A stretch of 64,000 nt of DNA from Desulfomonile sp963700305 (GTDB lineage Bacteria; Desulfobacterota; Desulfomonilia; Desulfomonilales; Desulfomonilaceae): positions 1 to 64,000 of the forward strand of contig CAVOXB010000015.1 of the NCBI GenBank assembly GCA_963700305.1. The letters are read 5' to 3'. Both the position numbers and the translations under genes were made by a program. Below the pieces are notes generated by a model, which saw only the letters and a program-made list of their open reading frames with translations, did no database searches and was not told the origin of the DNA. This document shows, one piece after another, positions 1 to 9,663 of this stretch; position 1 is the first letter of the stretch; each line of letters opens with the position of its first letter.

Positions 1-1
1 C

Positions 2-1937
2 GATGCCATCGTCATCGTCGAGAACGTCAGCGCCATGTCCGCGAGGGCCAGTCACCCAGGCACGCGGCGCTGCTGGGGGCGCGCGAACTGCTCAGTCCCG
101 TCATTGCCATGACGATCACGCTCGCCGCCGTGTATGCCCGATGGTTTGCAGGCGGCCTCACCGGGTCGTTGTTCCGGGAATTCGCCTTCACCCTGGCCGG
201 CGCGGTGTTTATTTCCGGCGTGGTCGCCCTCACCCTTTCGCCGGTCATGGCGTCCAAGCTGCTCGACGCCGGGCGCGAGGAGCACGGCCTCACCGGGCGG
301 ATCAACCGCGGTTCGATCGCCTCCGTCGGGCCTATGGCCGCGTGCTGGACGCGACGCTCTCGGCCCGTCCGGCGGTTTATATCGTCTGGATGGTCCTGGG
401 CCTGCTGGCGATCCCGCATGTTCATGATGGCGCCCAAAGAACTCGCGCCCACAGAAGACCAGGGCATCATGATGGGCATCGTCGAGGCGGCGGCGGATGC
501 GACGATTGACCAAACCACGTTTTACACCGAAGCCGTCAACCGCGAAATGTTGGCCTGCCGGAGGCGAGCTCAGACGTTCCAGATCACCTTTCCGGACAAC
601 GGGTTTTCCGGGCTGGTGCTCAAACCCTGGGGCGAACGCAAACGCACCGTCTTCCAGATCGTGCCGGAAGTGCAGGACAAGGTCAGCCGCATTCCCGGCA
701 TCCGCACCTTTGCGCCACCCCGCCCGCGCTGCCCGGCGGAGGTCAGTTCCCCGTCGAGTTCGTGATGGGCGCCACCGCCGAGCCTGAGGTGATCCTGGAG
801 TTCGCCGAGCAGTTGCAGCAAAAGGCGCGGCCAGCGGCATGTTCGCCTTCCCGCCGATCATCGACACCAAGATTGACCAGCCCGAAGTCGAGCTGGTGAT
901 GGACCGCGACAAGGTGGCCTCGCTGGGCCTCAACATGGCGACCGTCGGGGCGGACCTGGCGACGCTGGTGGGCGGCAATTTCGTGAACCGGTTCAACTTG
1001 GACGGCCGCAGCTACAAGGTGATTCCGCAGCTCAAGCGCATCGAGCGCCTGAACGCCAGCCAGCTCGAAAGCATTTACGTCAAGGGGCCGAACGACCAGT
1101 TGGTGCCGCTGAGCACCTTCGCCACGCTAAAAAAGAAAACCGGCCCGCGCTCGCTCAACCGCTTCCAGCAATTCAACGCCGTGAAGATCAGCGGCGTGGC
1201 CATCCGCCCGCTCGACGAGGCGCTGCGCTTCCTCGAAACCGAAGCCGCGAAGATCCTGCCCAAAGGCTACAAGCTGGACTACACCGGCGAATCCCGCCAA
1301 CTGCGCATCGAAGGCAACAAGTTCCTGCCGGCGTTCATGCTGGCGCTGGTGCTGATCTTTCTCGTGCTGGCGGCCCAGTTCAACAGCTTCCGCGATCCGC
1401 TGATCATCCTGCTGGGCTCGGTGCCGCTGGCCATGTTCGGCGCGCTGATCTTCAGCTTCCTCAAGATGCCGGGCCAGGATGGGCTTCTTCACCGACGGCT
1501 GGACCACCACCCTGAACATCTACTCGCAGGTCGGCCTGGTCACCCTCGTCGGCCTGGTCTCGAAGAACGGCATCCTCATCGTCGAGTTTGCCAACGAACT
1601 CCAGCGCAGCGGCTTGCCCAAGCTCCAGGCCGTGCGCGAGGCCGCGTTGATCCGCCTGCGCCCGGTGCTGATGACCAGCGCCGCCACGATCTGCGGCCAC
1701 TTCCCGCTGACGCTGGTCTCGGGCGCCGGCGCTGCGGCGCGCAATTCGATCGGCATTACCATCGTTGCCGGCATGGCGCTCGGCACCGTCTTCACCCTGC
1801 TGGTGATTCCGTCCATCTACGTGCTGATTGCCAAACAGCATGCGGGCGAAGAAGCCGGAGTCCTTGGCCAGGACCTTGCTCTGGCCGAAGCGGCACCAGA
1901 GGACATTTCGTCCGCCGTCGAAGCCGCTGCCAAGTGA
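2..1937 (+). CDS. RND (HAE1-type) efflux pump inner-membrane subunit, 5'-truncated by the window edge and frameshifted
   Basis: Proton-driven drug efflux transporter of the AcrB/MexB kind, which works with a periplasmic adaptor and an outer-membrane channel. The window opens inside the gene at DAIVIVENV, the conserved stretch in the central membrane helix. It continues through FREFAFTLAGAVFISGV, the second porter domain (SGLVLKPW), GLNMATVGADLATLVGG, LVFLVLAAQFNSF-type helices and the C-terminal SKNGILIVEFANE and RLRPVLMTSAAT motifs. The product is spread over all three frames. Slips are visible near 45-60, 145, 330, 560, 715, 830 and 1480. The largest intact pieces are 109-765, 839-1480 and 1479-1937. 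A transport role is clear from family knowledge, the substrate unknown. The base composition is GC-richer than the rest of the window. The slips could be low-coverage read errors or true decay. Confidence 0.85.
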
Positions 1938-2020
1938 GGACCAATTCCTGCTGGCGATTTGTTCAAAACGGGACTTGCATTCTTGCAGGATTTCCGTAGT
2001 TTGGTTTCGCCTGTTTGGAA

Positions 2021-2097
2021 GCGAGCGTAGCTCAGCCTGGTAGAGCATCACGTTGCCAACGTGAGTGTCGAGGGTTCGAATCCCTTCGCTCGCTCCA
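2021..2097 (+). tRNA. tRNA-Gly(GCC)
   Basis: A 77-nt cloverleaf. The acceptor stem GCGAGCG pairs with CGCTCGC, followed by T and an encoded CCA. The anticodon stem TCACG/CGTGA closes the loop TTGCCAA, giving anticodon GCC. The T-arm GAGGGTTCGAATCCCTT is standard. It sits between the RND pump and the ThuA gene inside the GC-rich block. Confidence 0.95.
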
Positions 2098-2349
2098 ATT
2101 CTACCAAGGGTTTTCTCCAGCACCCCCGGTCTTGCATCAATTTTGCATCACCTCGGGGAACGCCCTGACCTGAAACCCCTCCCTGCCAAGCCGTTCCCTG
2201 CAGGCTCGGTTCCCAATTCCGTTCTATACCTTCGGTGCGGATTTCGAGGAGTTTATCCGGACTTGCCGTGCGCTTGCGCTTGATCATTCTGCGGCCCCCG
2301 CCATAGTATGCCCGCGAACGGCGCCTGTGGCGCTCTCGGATGAATCATT

Positions 2350-3155
2350 GTGTCTATTAAACTGAAACGGCTCATGCTGACTCCATCCCGCATTAAAGCC
2401 TCGGCTCTTTCCGTTGTCCTTCTTGCTTGCCTGACGGTGGCCGCCCTCGGCGCTGCTCCCGAGCGCCGGGTGCTGGTCTATACCAAGAACCAGGTGGGCA
2501 AGGGGCTCTACGTCCACGACAACATCCCCGCCAGCGTCGCCGCCCTCAAGAAGCTCGGTGCCGCAAACAATTTCGCCGTGGACGTCTCCGACGACCCGGC
2601 GTCGTTTACCGACCAGAATCTCAAGCGTTACCAGGCCGTCATCTTCGACAACACCAACAACGAAGTCTTCGACAACGAGGAACAGAAGACCGCTTTCCAG
2701 CGCTATATCCGTGCCGGCGGCGGGTTCGTGGGCATCCATTCCGCGACCGGTTCGATGCGCCAATGGCCCTGGTTCTGGTCCGTGGTAGGCGGCAAGTTCA
2801 GCCGCCACGCCAAGATGCAGAAGTTCACCGTCATCGTGAAGGACCCCAAGGATGCCTCGACCGCCCACCTGCCCGCCACGTTCGAGTGGACGGACGAGTT
2901 CTACTACGTAGATCACATGCCCTCGGGTCTGCACGTGCTGCTGGCGGGTGACTTGACCAAACTCGACGACCCCGGCAAGGACAAGTATCCGGGGAAAATG
3001 TTCGGTGACGAGTTCCCACTCGCCTGGCGCCACGAATTCGACGGCGGCCGCGAGTGGTATACCGCCCTCGGCCATAAGCCCGAGCATTATTCCGATCCCC
3101 GCTTCACCCAGCATCTCCTGGGCGGCATCCTGTGGGCTATGGGGAGAAGAAATGA
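2350..3155 (+). CDS. ThuA-like (trehalose utilisation/glutamine-amidotransferase-fold) exported protein
   Basis: An N-terminal hydrophobic signal (roughly residues 15-35, ending LGAAPE) is followed by a ThuA domain. It starts RRVLVYTKNQVGKGLYVHDN and runs through GGGFVGIHSATGS, WPWFWSVVGGKF and GREWYTALGHK to a final GGILWAMG. ThuA-like proteins are usually encoded beside sugar oxidoreductases and are thought to act in sugar catabolism, but the reaction is not settled. As printed the frame reads through into the next gene. One extra G in the run at 3141-3144 would give GEKK and a TGA at 3153-3155, the natural end for this family. That end is inferred. Paired ThuA and Gfo/Idh/MocA genes are typical of Verrucomicrobia and Planctomycetes. 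Confidence 0.8.
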
Positions 3156-3193
3156 AGCCGGAGTCCTCACAGTGAGTCTAGCATCACAGTTTA

Positions 3194-4230
3194 TGAACCA
3201 TAACCTCCCCTTCCCGCCGCCATTTCCTCAAAACCTCCCTGGCCGGCGCTGCCGGCGCATACCTGTGCCGACCATCATCCCCTCCTCCGTCCTCGGCGCC
3301 GACGCACCCAGCAAGAAGATCCAGATCGGCCAGATCGGCTGCGGCCGGATCGGGCACGACATGGACATGCCGGGGATTCTCAAGCACGACCGCGCCCGCA
3401 TCGTCGCCGTCTGCGACCTGGACTCGAAACGCCTCCAGCACGCCAAGGCCTATGTCGAGGGGACCTACGCCAAGAAGAAGGCAGCGCCAACGCCGTGGCC
3501 GTGAAGACTTACGGCGACTACCGCGAACTGCTCAGGGACGGCCACGTGGATGCCGTCGCCATCAGCACGCCCGACCATTGGCATGCCGAGCCGGTCATCG
3601 CGGCGCGTTGGCCGGCAAGGACATCTATGTCCAGAAACCGCTGTCCATGACGATCGCCGAAGGCCGCGCGGTGAGCGACATCGTCCGGGCGAAGAAGCGC
3701 GCCTTCCAGATCGGCAGCCAGCAGCGCTCCGACTTCGCAGTTCCGCATCGCCTGCGAACTGGTCCGCAACGGCCGCATCGGCAAGCTGCACACCGTCAAG
3801 ATCGGCCTGCCGGTGGATCCATCCGGCGGCGACGCGACCGGAGATGCCGGTGCCGCCCAATCTGAACTACGAGATGTGGCTCGGCTGCACGCCGAAGGTG
3901 CCCTACACCGAGGACCGCGTGCACCCGCAGAGCGGCATCAGCGACCGCCCCGGCTGGCTGCGCATTGATTCCTACTGCCTCGGCATGATCACCGGCTGGG
4001 GCTCGCACCACGTGGATATCGGCCACTGGGGCATGGGCACCGAATTCACCGGGCCGATATCGAGTCGAGGCCAAAGCCGAGTTCCCGAAGAAGGGCCTCT
4101 GGAATGTCCACGGCCCCTATCATATCGAGGCGAAGTATGCCAATGGCGTGACCATGATCATTGACGACAACTTCCCAACGGCGTCCGCTTCGAGGGCGAC
4201 AAGGGCTCGAATCTCTACACTCCAAAGGGT
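3194..4230 (+). CDS. Gfo/Idh/MocA family oxidoreductase with Tat signal, multiply frameshifted and cut off at its 3' end
   Basis: NAD(P)-dependent sugar or inositol dehydrogenase-like protein. Read across frames, the start is a twin-arginine signal (RRHFLKTSLAGAAGAYLC, about 3213-3264), then PTIIPSSVLGADAPSKK and the Rossmann start IQIGQIGCGRIGHD. Further on are AVCDLD, an EKPLSM-type motif seen as VQKPLSMTIAEGRA, and NLNYEMWLGCTP with GWGSHHVDIGHWG. At least five slips occur, near 3213, 3266, 3483, 3600, 3735, 3835 and 4060. Recognisable coding ends after GVRFEGDKG at about 4200, before the family's usual C-terminus, and the integrase module begins about 100 bases later. The gene is therefore broken at a junction, whether by insertion, decay or assembly. 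Confidence 0.75.
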
Positions 4231-4310
4231 TGGGCGGGGCACAAGGCGGACTCGGTTGTCCGCACCGAAGCGGGATCAAGTCCCGTGGGTTCAATCGGAG
4301 GACGACATGG

Positions 4311-4623
4311 ATGTCGGAAAAGGAATTGTTGACCGCTGCTGAAGCAGCAGACAAACTGAGAATTGCCAAAAGGACTTTGCTGAGATGGGCGACGAGAGAA
4401 TAGAATTGAGTCTGTGAGAGTTTCCGAGAAGAGAATACTTTTCACGGAAGATGGTATCGAGAGATTTCTTCAGGCGCGGACACGTGGTATGGAATCAGGA
4501 CCTGTGAAAAAGGATCGGACGGTCCGAAAACCGGCCCGCCCAGAATCAAAGGAGGGAGGTGGTAAACGCTCTTCAGGGGAAATGTGGAGAGGCCTTCGTA
4601 AGGAGGTCCACACATGGGCGTAA
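4311..4623 (+). CDS. Excisionase-like helix-turn-helix protein (frameshifted)
   Basis: Small DNA-binding protein of the MerR-like/HTH_17 type that commonly accompanies tyrosine integrases. The N-terminal part reads SEKELLTAAEAADKLRIAKR, the classical HTH_17 start, followed by TLLRWA. After a slip near 4400 the frame continues IESVRVSEKRILFTEDGIER and FLQARTRG, the expected wing and helix. The ATG at 4311 has GGAGGA about 10 bases upstream. The C-terminal tail is lysine/arginine-rich, and the gene overlaps the integrase start by 10 bases, implying a translationally coupled pair. The role as recombination directionality factor is inferred from fold and position. Confidence 0.7.
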
Positions 4624-5779
4624 GGAAGATAGGCGGACGGTTTTACGTTTTCTTCAACTGGAAAGGGAACCGTCTTCAGACAGTAACAGCGGCCGTGAAC
4701 GAGGCTGAAGCAAAAAGGATCGAGAGGTCAGTGAAGACCGCCTTCAACATCTACCGGTTCGATCATCTGGAGCCAAAGGCTCTCGAAGTGACCATGAAAA
4801 TCTTTGAGACCAAAAGCTGGAAGCTTCCTGATGAGCTGGCCACACCGGAGCCCGAGAAAGAGCTGACTTTGTTCCAAGGCATAAAGGACTACCTCGATGC
4901 TGCGGAGAGGAATCGGACGGTGCGGAAGGTCTTCGCCATAGACAGGATCGAAGAGTACTTGGGGAAAGCACCCCCCTGGAGAACATCACCGTGCTGAGGG
5001 TCAGGAAATACAGGGATCATCGGCTGGCCCAGGGCGTCACCAACGGCACGGTGAACATCGAAGTGTCTACTCTGTCTGGTATTTTTCGAGTGCAGGTCGA
5101 GAATCGGACCCTGGAGTTCAATCCGTGCTCCATGGTTTCCCGGTTACCTGAGACCCAGCGGGACGAGTACTTCTCCTGGGATCAATTCCAGCAGATGCTC
5201 GGAGTGGCCGGGTGGTTGAAGCCGATCATAACGATCCTCTATTACACGGGCATGAGGCCGTCCGAGGTTTTTGATCTGGAATGGAAAGAGGTCGATTTCT
5301 CACGCAGGATGATTGTCCTGCCGCCTGCACGAACCAAGGAAGGAAAGAACCTCAACCAGAAGATCCTCAGAGACAAGCGAGTGCCGATGCACCGGGAGAT
5401 CCATGACCTGCTTTGGAAAATGCGGCATGAAGGCGGGGACAACGTGGTAAAGCTCAGCGGCGCCGTGTTCACTCACAAAGGCAGGGCGATCACGAGAGGG
5501 ACCAAACGCAAGGGTTGGGCTCATATCGTGAAGATGACCGGCCTTGAAGGGGTTCAGATGCGGGACCTGCGGCACACCTTCAAAACCAACTTGGCTTTCT
5601 CTGGTGTGGACCGGACAATCCGCAACGCCATCGTGGGACACGCAACCCGTTTGCCGGTCGAAGATCTCTATATCCACATCACGGATGAGAAGCTCTTGGA
5701 GGCCGTGGATTCCATGCGGTTCGACCACCGCACGTCAGTGGCCCCCATGGGGGAATTCTCAGAGGTCACGAAAAAATGA
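4614..5779 (+). CDS. Site-specific tyrosine recombinase/integrase (one frameshift)
   Basis: Phage-type integrase of about 388 residues once a slip in the C-run at 4971-4976 is repaired. Before it the frame reads IEEYLGKAP, after it LENITVLRVRKYRDHR. The N-terminal arm-binding part is followed by a SAM-like core-binding domain and a catalytic domain with TGMRPSEVFDLEW (first Arg), MRDLRHTFKTN (HxxR-type box), GHAT and the final Tyr in DLYIHIT. A strong ribosome site (AAGGAGG, about 4600) precedes the ATG. The gene ends only about 60 bases from tRNA-Pro(CGG), the likely attachment gene. Its nearest visible relative is the decayed integrase on the other side of that tRNA. Confidence 0.9.
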
Positions 5780-5842
5780 CGAAAAGAGTGGAAACCAAAA
5801 ACAAAGGCCGTGCTGGCACACGACCTATCTCATTGAAATCAT

Positions 5843-5919
5843 TGGTCGGGACGACTGGATTTGAACCAGCGACCCCTGCATCCCGAATGCAGTGCTCTAC
5901 CAGGCTGAGCCACGTCCCG
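5843..5919 (-). tRNA. tRNA-Pro(CGG)
   Basis: A 77-nt minus-strand cloverleaf. The acceptor stem CGGGACG pairs with CGTCCCG, with discriminator A and encoded CCA. Anticodon stem CTGCA/TGCAG closes loop TTCGGGA, so the anticodon is CGG. It lies between two integrase genes that both point towards it, making it the probable integration target. Confidence 0.95.
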
Positions 5920-5964
5920 ACTGTTTAGAAATACACCGCACGAGAGGCTTTTGTCAAGGGGTGG

Positions 5965-6617
5965 TCAGATGACCGCCTCACATTTTTCCTTTTCCAACAG
6001 TTTTGACGGGATTTTGACGGGACTTTTGTCGCCACGCCACAAATCCTCCGCCGTTGTTCCGTGGTCAAAGGTCATATCGTCTACAGCACTCAACAACTTG
6101 GCATCGGCAATATGGATGTAGAGGTCTTCCAAGGGCAACTTTGTCGCATGCCCGACTATGGCGTTGCGAATAGCCCTGTCCATCCCCGACATTGCAGCGT
6201 TGGTCTTGAACGTGTGCCTCAAATCACGGAGTTGGATTCCTTGAAGACCTGTTAGCCTGCAAATCCATTCCCAGCACTTCCTTTTCGTGCTGCAAGTAAT
6301 GGGCAAGCCCCTATGGAAAATACTCGCCCATTCATTCTGACCACATTCCCATCCTCGTACCTCATTGACCACAACAGGTTGTAAACTTCTCGCCGAATCG
6401 GAATCCTCTTGTCTCCGAGGGCTTTCTGGTTCTCGTTCTTTCACTCCTTGGTTCTGTTCGGCGCAAGAATTATCATCCTTCGGGAGAAGTTCACCTCTGC
6501 CCAATCAAGGCCAAACACCTCAGATGGACGCATACCCGTGTAGTAGAGGATGGTAAGCATGGGGCGGAGCCAGTCGGCTATCTCCACTATCCTCTGGAAA
6601 TCTGCCACGAGATGTAA
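5965..6617 (-). pseudogene. Decayed tyrosine integrase, C-terminal two thirds
   Basis: Read on the minus strand it gives FQRIVEIADWLRPMLTILYY, TGMRPSEVFGLDWAEVNFSR, then after slips TGLQGIQLRDLRHTFKTN and GHATKLPLEDLYIHIADAKL. Segment by segment this matches the plus-strand integrase at 4614-5779, so it is a paralogue. The N-terminal third is missing: homology stops at about 6617, exactly where an IS630-type end begins. At least two internal frame changes are present (about 6300 and 6440-6500). It probably marks a second element that once used the same tRNA-Pro gene from the other side. Confidence 0.8.
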
Positions 6618-7095
6618 TACCAATCCCCTTTCTAACAAGTAATTCTGAGATAAGGGAAATTGGTCAAGGAACGTAGTCTGTTGGGATTATTTTCCAGTGC
6701 TCTAATTTCTCGACAGAGAGCTTCTTCGACTTGATCGAGGGATTTGAAACCTTTATTTGTCATTGCCTTTTCTCTAAGTTCGTCCCAAAGGTGTTCGACA
6801 GGATTGAGTTCGGCACTGTGAGAGGGTTGGGCTATGAGTCTTATGTTCTCCGGGATTTTGAGGTGCTTGGTCATATGCCAACCTGCTTGGTCAACGATCA
6901 TTATAACGAAGTAATCCTTGAAATCCCGGGAAACGTGATCGAGAAATAGATTCATCATGTCTGTATTGACGAACGGAAGAATCAAAGCGGTCATTCTTCC
7001 CAGCGCCGCACACACGGCTGCGAAGACGTATACGTACATCCTCACAATTTGCCTGGTGAGACCGAAATTCTTCATCAAGTCAGACTCGCTGGTTC
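6617..7095 (-). pseudogene. IS630-family transposase, C-terminal remnant with its terminal repeat
   Basis: The minus-strand product contains ALGRMTALILPFVNTDMMNL, the second catalytic Asp in VIMIVDQAGWH, and NIRLIAQPSHSAELNPVEHL with the third catalytic Glu in the following DELREK segment. This is the DDE end of IS630/Tc1-type transposases. About 150 residues are open (6632-7078). The N-terminal helix-turn-helix and first catalytic Asp are absent. The downstream motif ATTGGTATTA (about 6617-6627, read on minus) looks like the element's terminal repeat, because it recurs next to a second transposase scrap at 12059-12150 and at both ends of a MITE at 9290-9448. The element appears to have landed in the neighbouring integrase. 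Confidence 0.8.
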
Positions 7096-7140
7096 CTAAG
7101 ACGACTGCTAACTGAGAAGCCTCCCATCAAGCCTATTCTG

Positions 7141-9198
7141 TTACAGGTTGTAGTCCTCGACCGAGTCCTTCAGCTCCCGTCCCAAGTCCCCCAACCTCTG
7201 GGCGGCCGTCGCCAACTGCTCCGTGCTGTCTTTGATTTGACGCATGGCTTGTTCAATGCTGACCATAGCAGTAGAAACCTGCTCTACGCCCATGAACTGC
7301 TGCTCACTTGATGACTGAATAACGCTCGCTGCCTGAGAAGAGGAGACAACTGCGCCGGAAAGTTTTCCAATGACCTCCCCAGACTGGACGGATTCCTCCA
7401 GGCCGGATTGCACTGCCTTGCTGCCTTGTTCCGTGGCCATGACAACAGCACTTACCCATTTCTTGGTATCTTCAAGAATGCTTCTCACTTGTTCTGTCGC
7501 CTGCTTAGATTGATCGGCGAGACTCTTGATTTCTTGTGCCACTACTGCAAACCCCTTTCCCTGGTCCCCGGCCCTTGCGGCCTCAATGGAAGCATTGACC
7601 GCCAGGAGATTCGACTGATCGGCAATATCTTGAACTGAAGCAATTATGGTACCTATCTGCTGGCTGTGCTCACTCAACCTCACCACTGTATCCCCTATGG
7701 ACTCCATCTGGTCTTTTATCAGATTCATCTTTTCGACAGTGCTTGCCGTATACCTCTTGCCGATTTCGGCGACTTGCACCGACTCTTGAGCTCCCTGAGA
7801 GACGCTCTTTGCCTTGTCGCTGGCCAGTCTGGAGGACTGCTTCACTTCTTCAACCGTTGTGGTGACTTCCGCTAATGCGGAAGAGGTTTGAGCCGAGCTC
7901 GTGGCTACCTGAGCAACCGTGGCCGCGACCTCGGCGGACGCCGAAGAGAGGATATTGACCCCTTCAAGTATCCTGCGAATCTGTCCCTTCAAGTTGTCGA
8001 CCATCAGTCCGAATGCCTGAGACAGGTTTCCCAGCTCATCGCCTCTCTTAAGGTCTGGTACTGAAACGCTCAGGTCCCTTTTGCCGATAGACGTTGCTAC
8101 TTCGGATAAAACCTTGATGGGCTTCGATAGCGAGCTGGCGAGACAAAATGCCAAGACGGCTACCGCTAAGGAGATGGCGAGGCCGATGCCGAGGATGGTC
8201 CATGCCATAGTGTCGGTGTGTACTTCGACTTCAGCTACTTCTACTTCACCAAGCAGCGCCCACTCAAAATCCGTACCTAGGTCCTTTTCTTCGGAAAGCC
8301 TCGCATCCCCGTATGCGCTTAGCACCGGCACTCCTCGATTGTTCTTGTCTATTTGATGGCCAACTTTATCCTCCAAAGACAATTTCACGGAGTTAGTGTC
8401 GACCTTGGTCTTCAGAACGGTCGACTCTTTCTCAAATCGAGATTGGGATCGCATTGTTCGATCCGATCCTACAAGATACGTCTCGGCAGTCTTGCCGGCC
8501 ACCTCCGGCAGACGCATTATTTCATTGACTCGCTCTGACCCCATTCTCAAGACCAACACGCCGCACACGGCCTTACTCTGGTGCTCAAACACAGGCACAG
8601 CGACAAAAGAGGCCGGTCCACCGGCAGGCTGATAGTTGCTGTAATCACCGATGGCATGCTTCTGGGTCTTGATAACTCTATCCCATATCCTCCCGAGACC
8701 ACTATCTTTCAGCGAGCCTGATCTCAGATTCGTACCCAGATCGGACAGCTTTTTCACGCTGAAGATGACTTGACCATCGGGCCGCACTAACAGCACATCG
8801 TGGTATCCATCGTGCTCGTAATACTTTTCGAAGTCTGACATAATGTCCTCCAGCCTCTTGAGGCTCACGTCAGCTCCGGATTCTTGTATGGGTTTAGAAG
8901 CACCGGACGATGAAACTGGTTCATCTTTCTTTGAGTGGTCCGGGTCCCGCAGAGCTATTTCCACGCTATCAAAGTCAGCAAGGAACTTTGCTGTACCGAC
9001 TTGATCGTGAAGGAAATCAACAAGCGTACGACCCTGCATCTCTCTTATAGTCGCCAGCATGTCAAAAGACTCTTCCAGAAGCCCCGCCTTACCAATGCGG
9101 TAACTGGCGATCCCAACGATGATCACGGGCAGGATCGCCACGGCCATAAAGACCAGGACTAATTTCAAGCGCAGGTTATTGCGAACCAAATCCAACAT
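7141..9198 (-). CDS. Methyl-accepting chemotaxis protein with periplasmic Cache-type sensor
   Basis: Transmembrane chemoreceptor of 685 residues that signals to CheA/CheW. The first membrane helix is about residues 10-32 (LVLVFMAVAILPVIIVG). A large periplasmic region of about 290 residues follows, with a double-Cache look (GYHDVLLVRPDGQVIFSV; AETYLVGSDRTMRSQSR). A second helix lies near 325-350. A HAMP segment contains SKPIKVLSEVATSIGKRDL, and the long methyl-accepting coiled coil carries the conserved hairpin tip NLLAVNASIEAARAGDQGKG. The C-terminus lacks a CheR-binding pentapeptide. The start has a good ribosome site, AAGGAG, 7 bases upstream. The gene is intact, unlike its neighbours, and no other chemotaxis gene is nearby. 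The ligand is unknown. Confidence 0.93.
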   Translation of the reverse strand: MLDLVRNNLRLKLVLVFMAVAILPVIIVGIASYRIGKAGLLEESFDMLATIREMQGRTLVDFLHDQVGTAKFLADFDSVEIALRDPDHSKKDEPVSSSGASKPIQESGADVSLKRLEDIMSDFEKYYEHDGYHDVLLVRPDGQVIFSVKKLSDLGTNLRSGSLKDSGLGRIWDRVIKTQKHAIGDYSNYQPAGGPASFVAVPVFEHQSKAVCGVLVLRMGSERVNEIMRLPEVAGKTAETYLVGSDRTMRSQSRFEKESTVLKTKVDTNSVKLSLEDKVGHQIDKNNRGVPVLSAYGDARLSEEKDLGTDFEWALLGEVEVAEVEVHTDTMAWTILGIGLAISLAVAVLAFCLASSLSKPIKVLSEVATSIGKRDLSVSVPDLKRGDELGNLSQAFGLMVDNLKGQIRRILEGVNILSSASAEVAATVAQVATSSAQTSSALAEVTTTVEEVKQSSRLASDKAKSVSQGAQESVQVAEIGKRYTASTVEKMNLIKDQMESIGDTVVRLSEHSQQIGTIIASVQDIADQSNLLAVNASIEAARAGDQGKGFAVVAQEIKSLADQSKQATEQVRSILEDTKKWVSAVVMATEQGSKAVQSGLEESVQSGEVIGKLSGAVVSSSQAASVIQSSSEQQFMGVEQVSTAMVSIEQAMRQIKDSTEQLATAAQRLGDLGRELKDSVEDYNL

Positions 9199-9289
9199 CT
9201 CTTACTCCTTAATTGATGGCTCAGGTTATAGCAATTGCCAAAAGCCTTGTCTGAATGGAAGTCCCCTCAGCCCCTTTTCCAAAAGGGGG

Positions 9290-9448
9290 TAATACCAATG
9301 CGCGATCAGAGAAGTGATATTGATGAAGCAGTCCCGGGGAGGTCTCCAAAGCGAAGTCAGGCTGCGCCGTTCGCAACGGAGGAGATCTGCCCGGGACGGT
9401 AGTGCATCAGCCTTTCAATGTTACCCCTCTGAAAACGCATCGGTATAA
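9290..9448. mobile_element. MITE-like element with IS630-type terminal inverted repeats
   Basis: A 159-bp non-coding element. The left end TAATACCAATGCGCGATCAG and the right end, read in reverse (TTATACCGATGCGTTTTCAG), match over about 22 positions with a few differences. Inside, GTCCCGGGGAGGTCTCC (from about 9334) is mirrored by GGAGATCTGCCCGGGAC (to about 9399), so the element can fold into one long hairpin. The outer repeats share the (T)AATACCAAT motif found beside the IS630 transposase remnants at 6617 and 12138, suggesting mobilisation by that family. The TA edges fit the usual IS630 target. Confidence 0.6.
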
Positions 9449-9462
9449 AAGGCGATTCCTAT

Positions 9463-9497
9463 GCCCCCCTTTCGCAAGAGAGGGAAGGGGGGATTTA
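9463..9497. repeat. C-run/G-run palindromic interspersed repeat
   Basis: CCCCCCTTTCGC, a short loop, then an AGGGAAGGGGGG arm form an imperfect hairpin. The same family appears around 9271-9289 and at 41538-41641. The stretch from here to about 9660 holds no gene that I can support. Confidence 0.45.
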
Positions 9498-9663
9498 GCA
9501 AGGACCATCCGCACTGAATTAAGGAAACTATTTTTGGCAACCGCGATAGATGCGGTTTCGTCATCTAGGCCCCACCCGGTGCAACAGGAGTGCCATATTC
9601 GCAAGCATCTCAGCAAAAGCACAACATATTGAAAAGGGGTACTTATCCTAGATCCAAGAATTA

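Noticed and set aside
52..996. Long open frames antisense to the RND gene
   Set aside because: High-GC DNA leaves antisense frames open; the translations show no family motif, whereas the plus strand carries RND motifs throughout.
2284..3114. Minus-strand open frame of about 276 codons opposite the ThuA gene
   Set aside because: Composition artefact; the plus strand encodes a recognisable signal peptide and ThuA domain.
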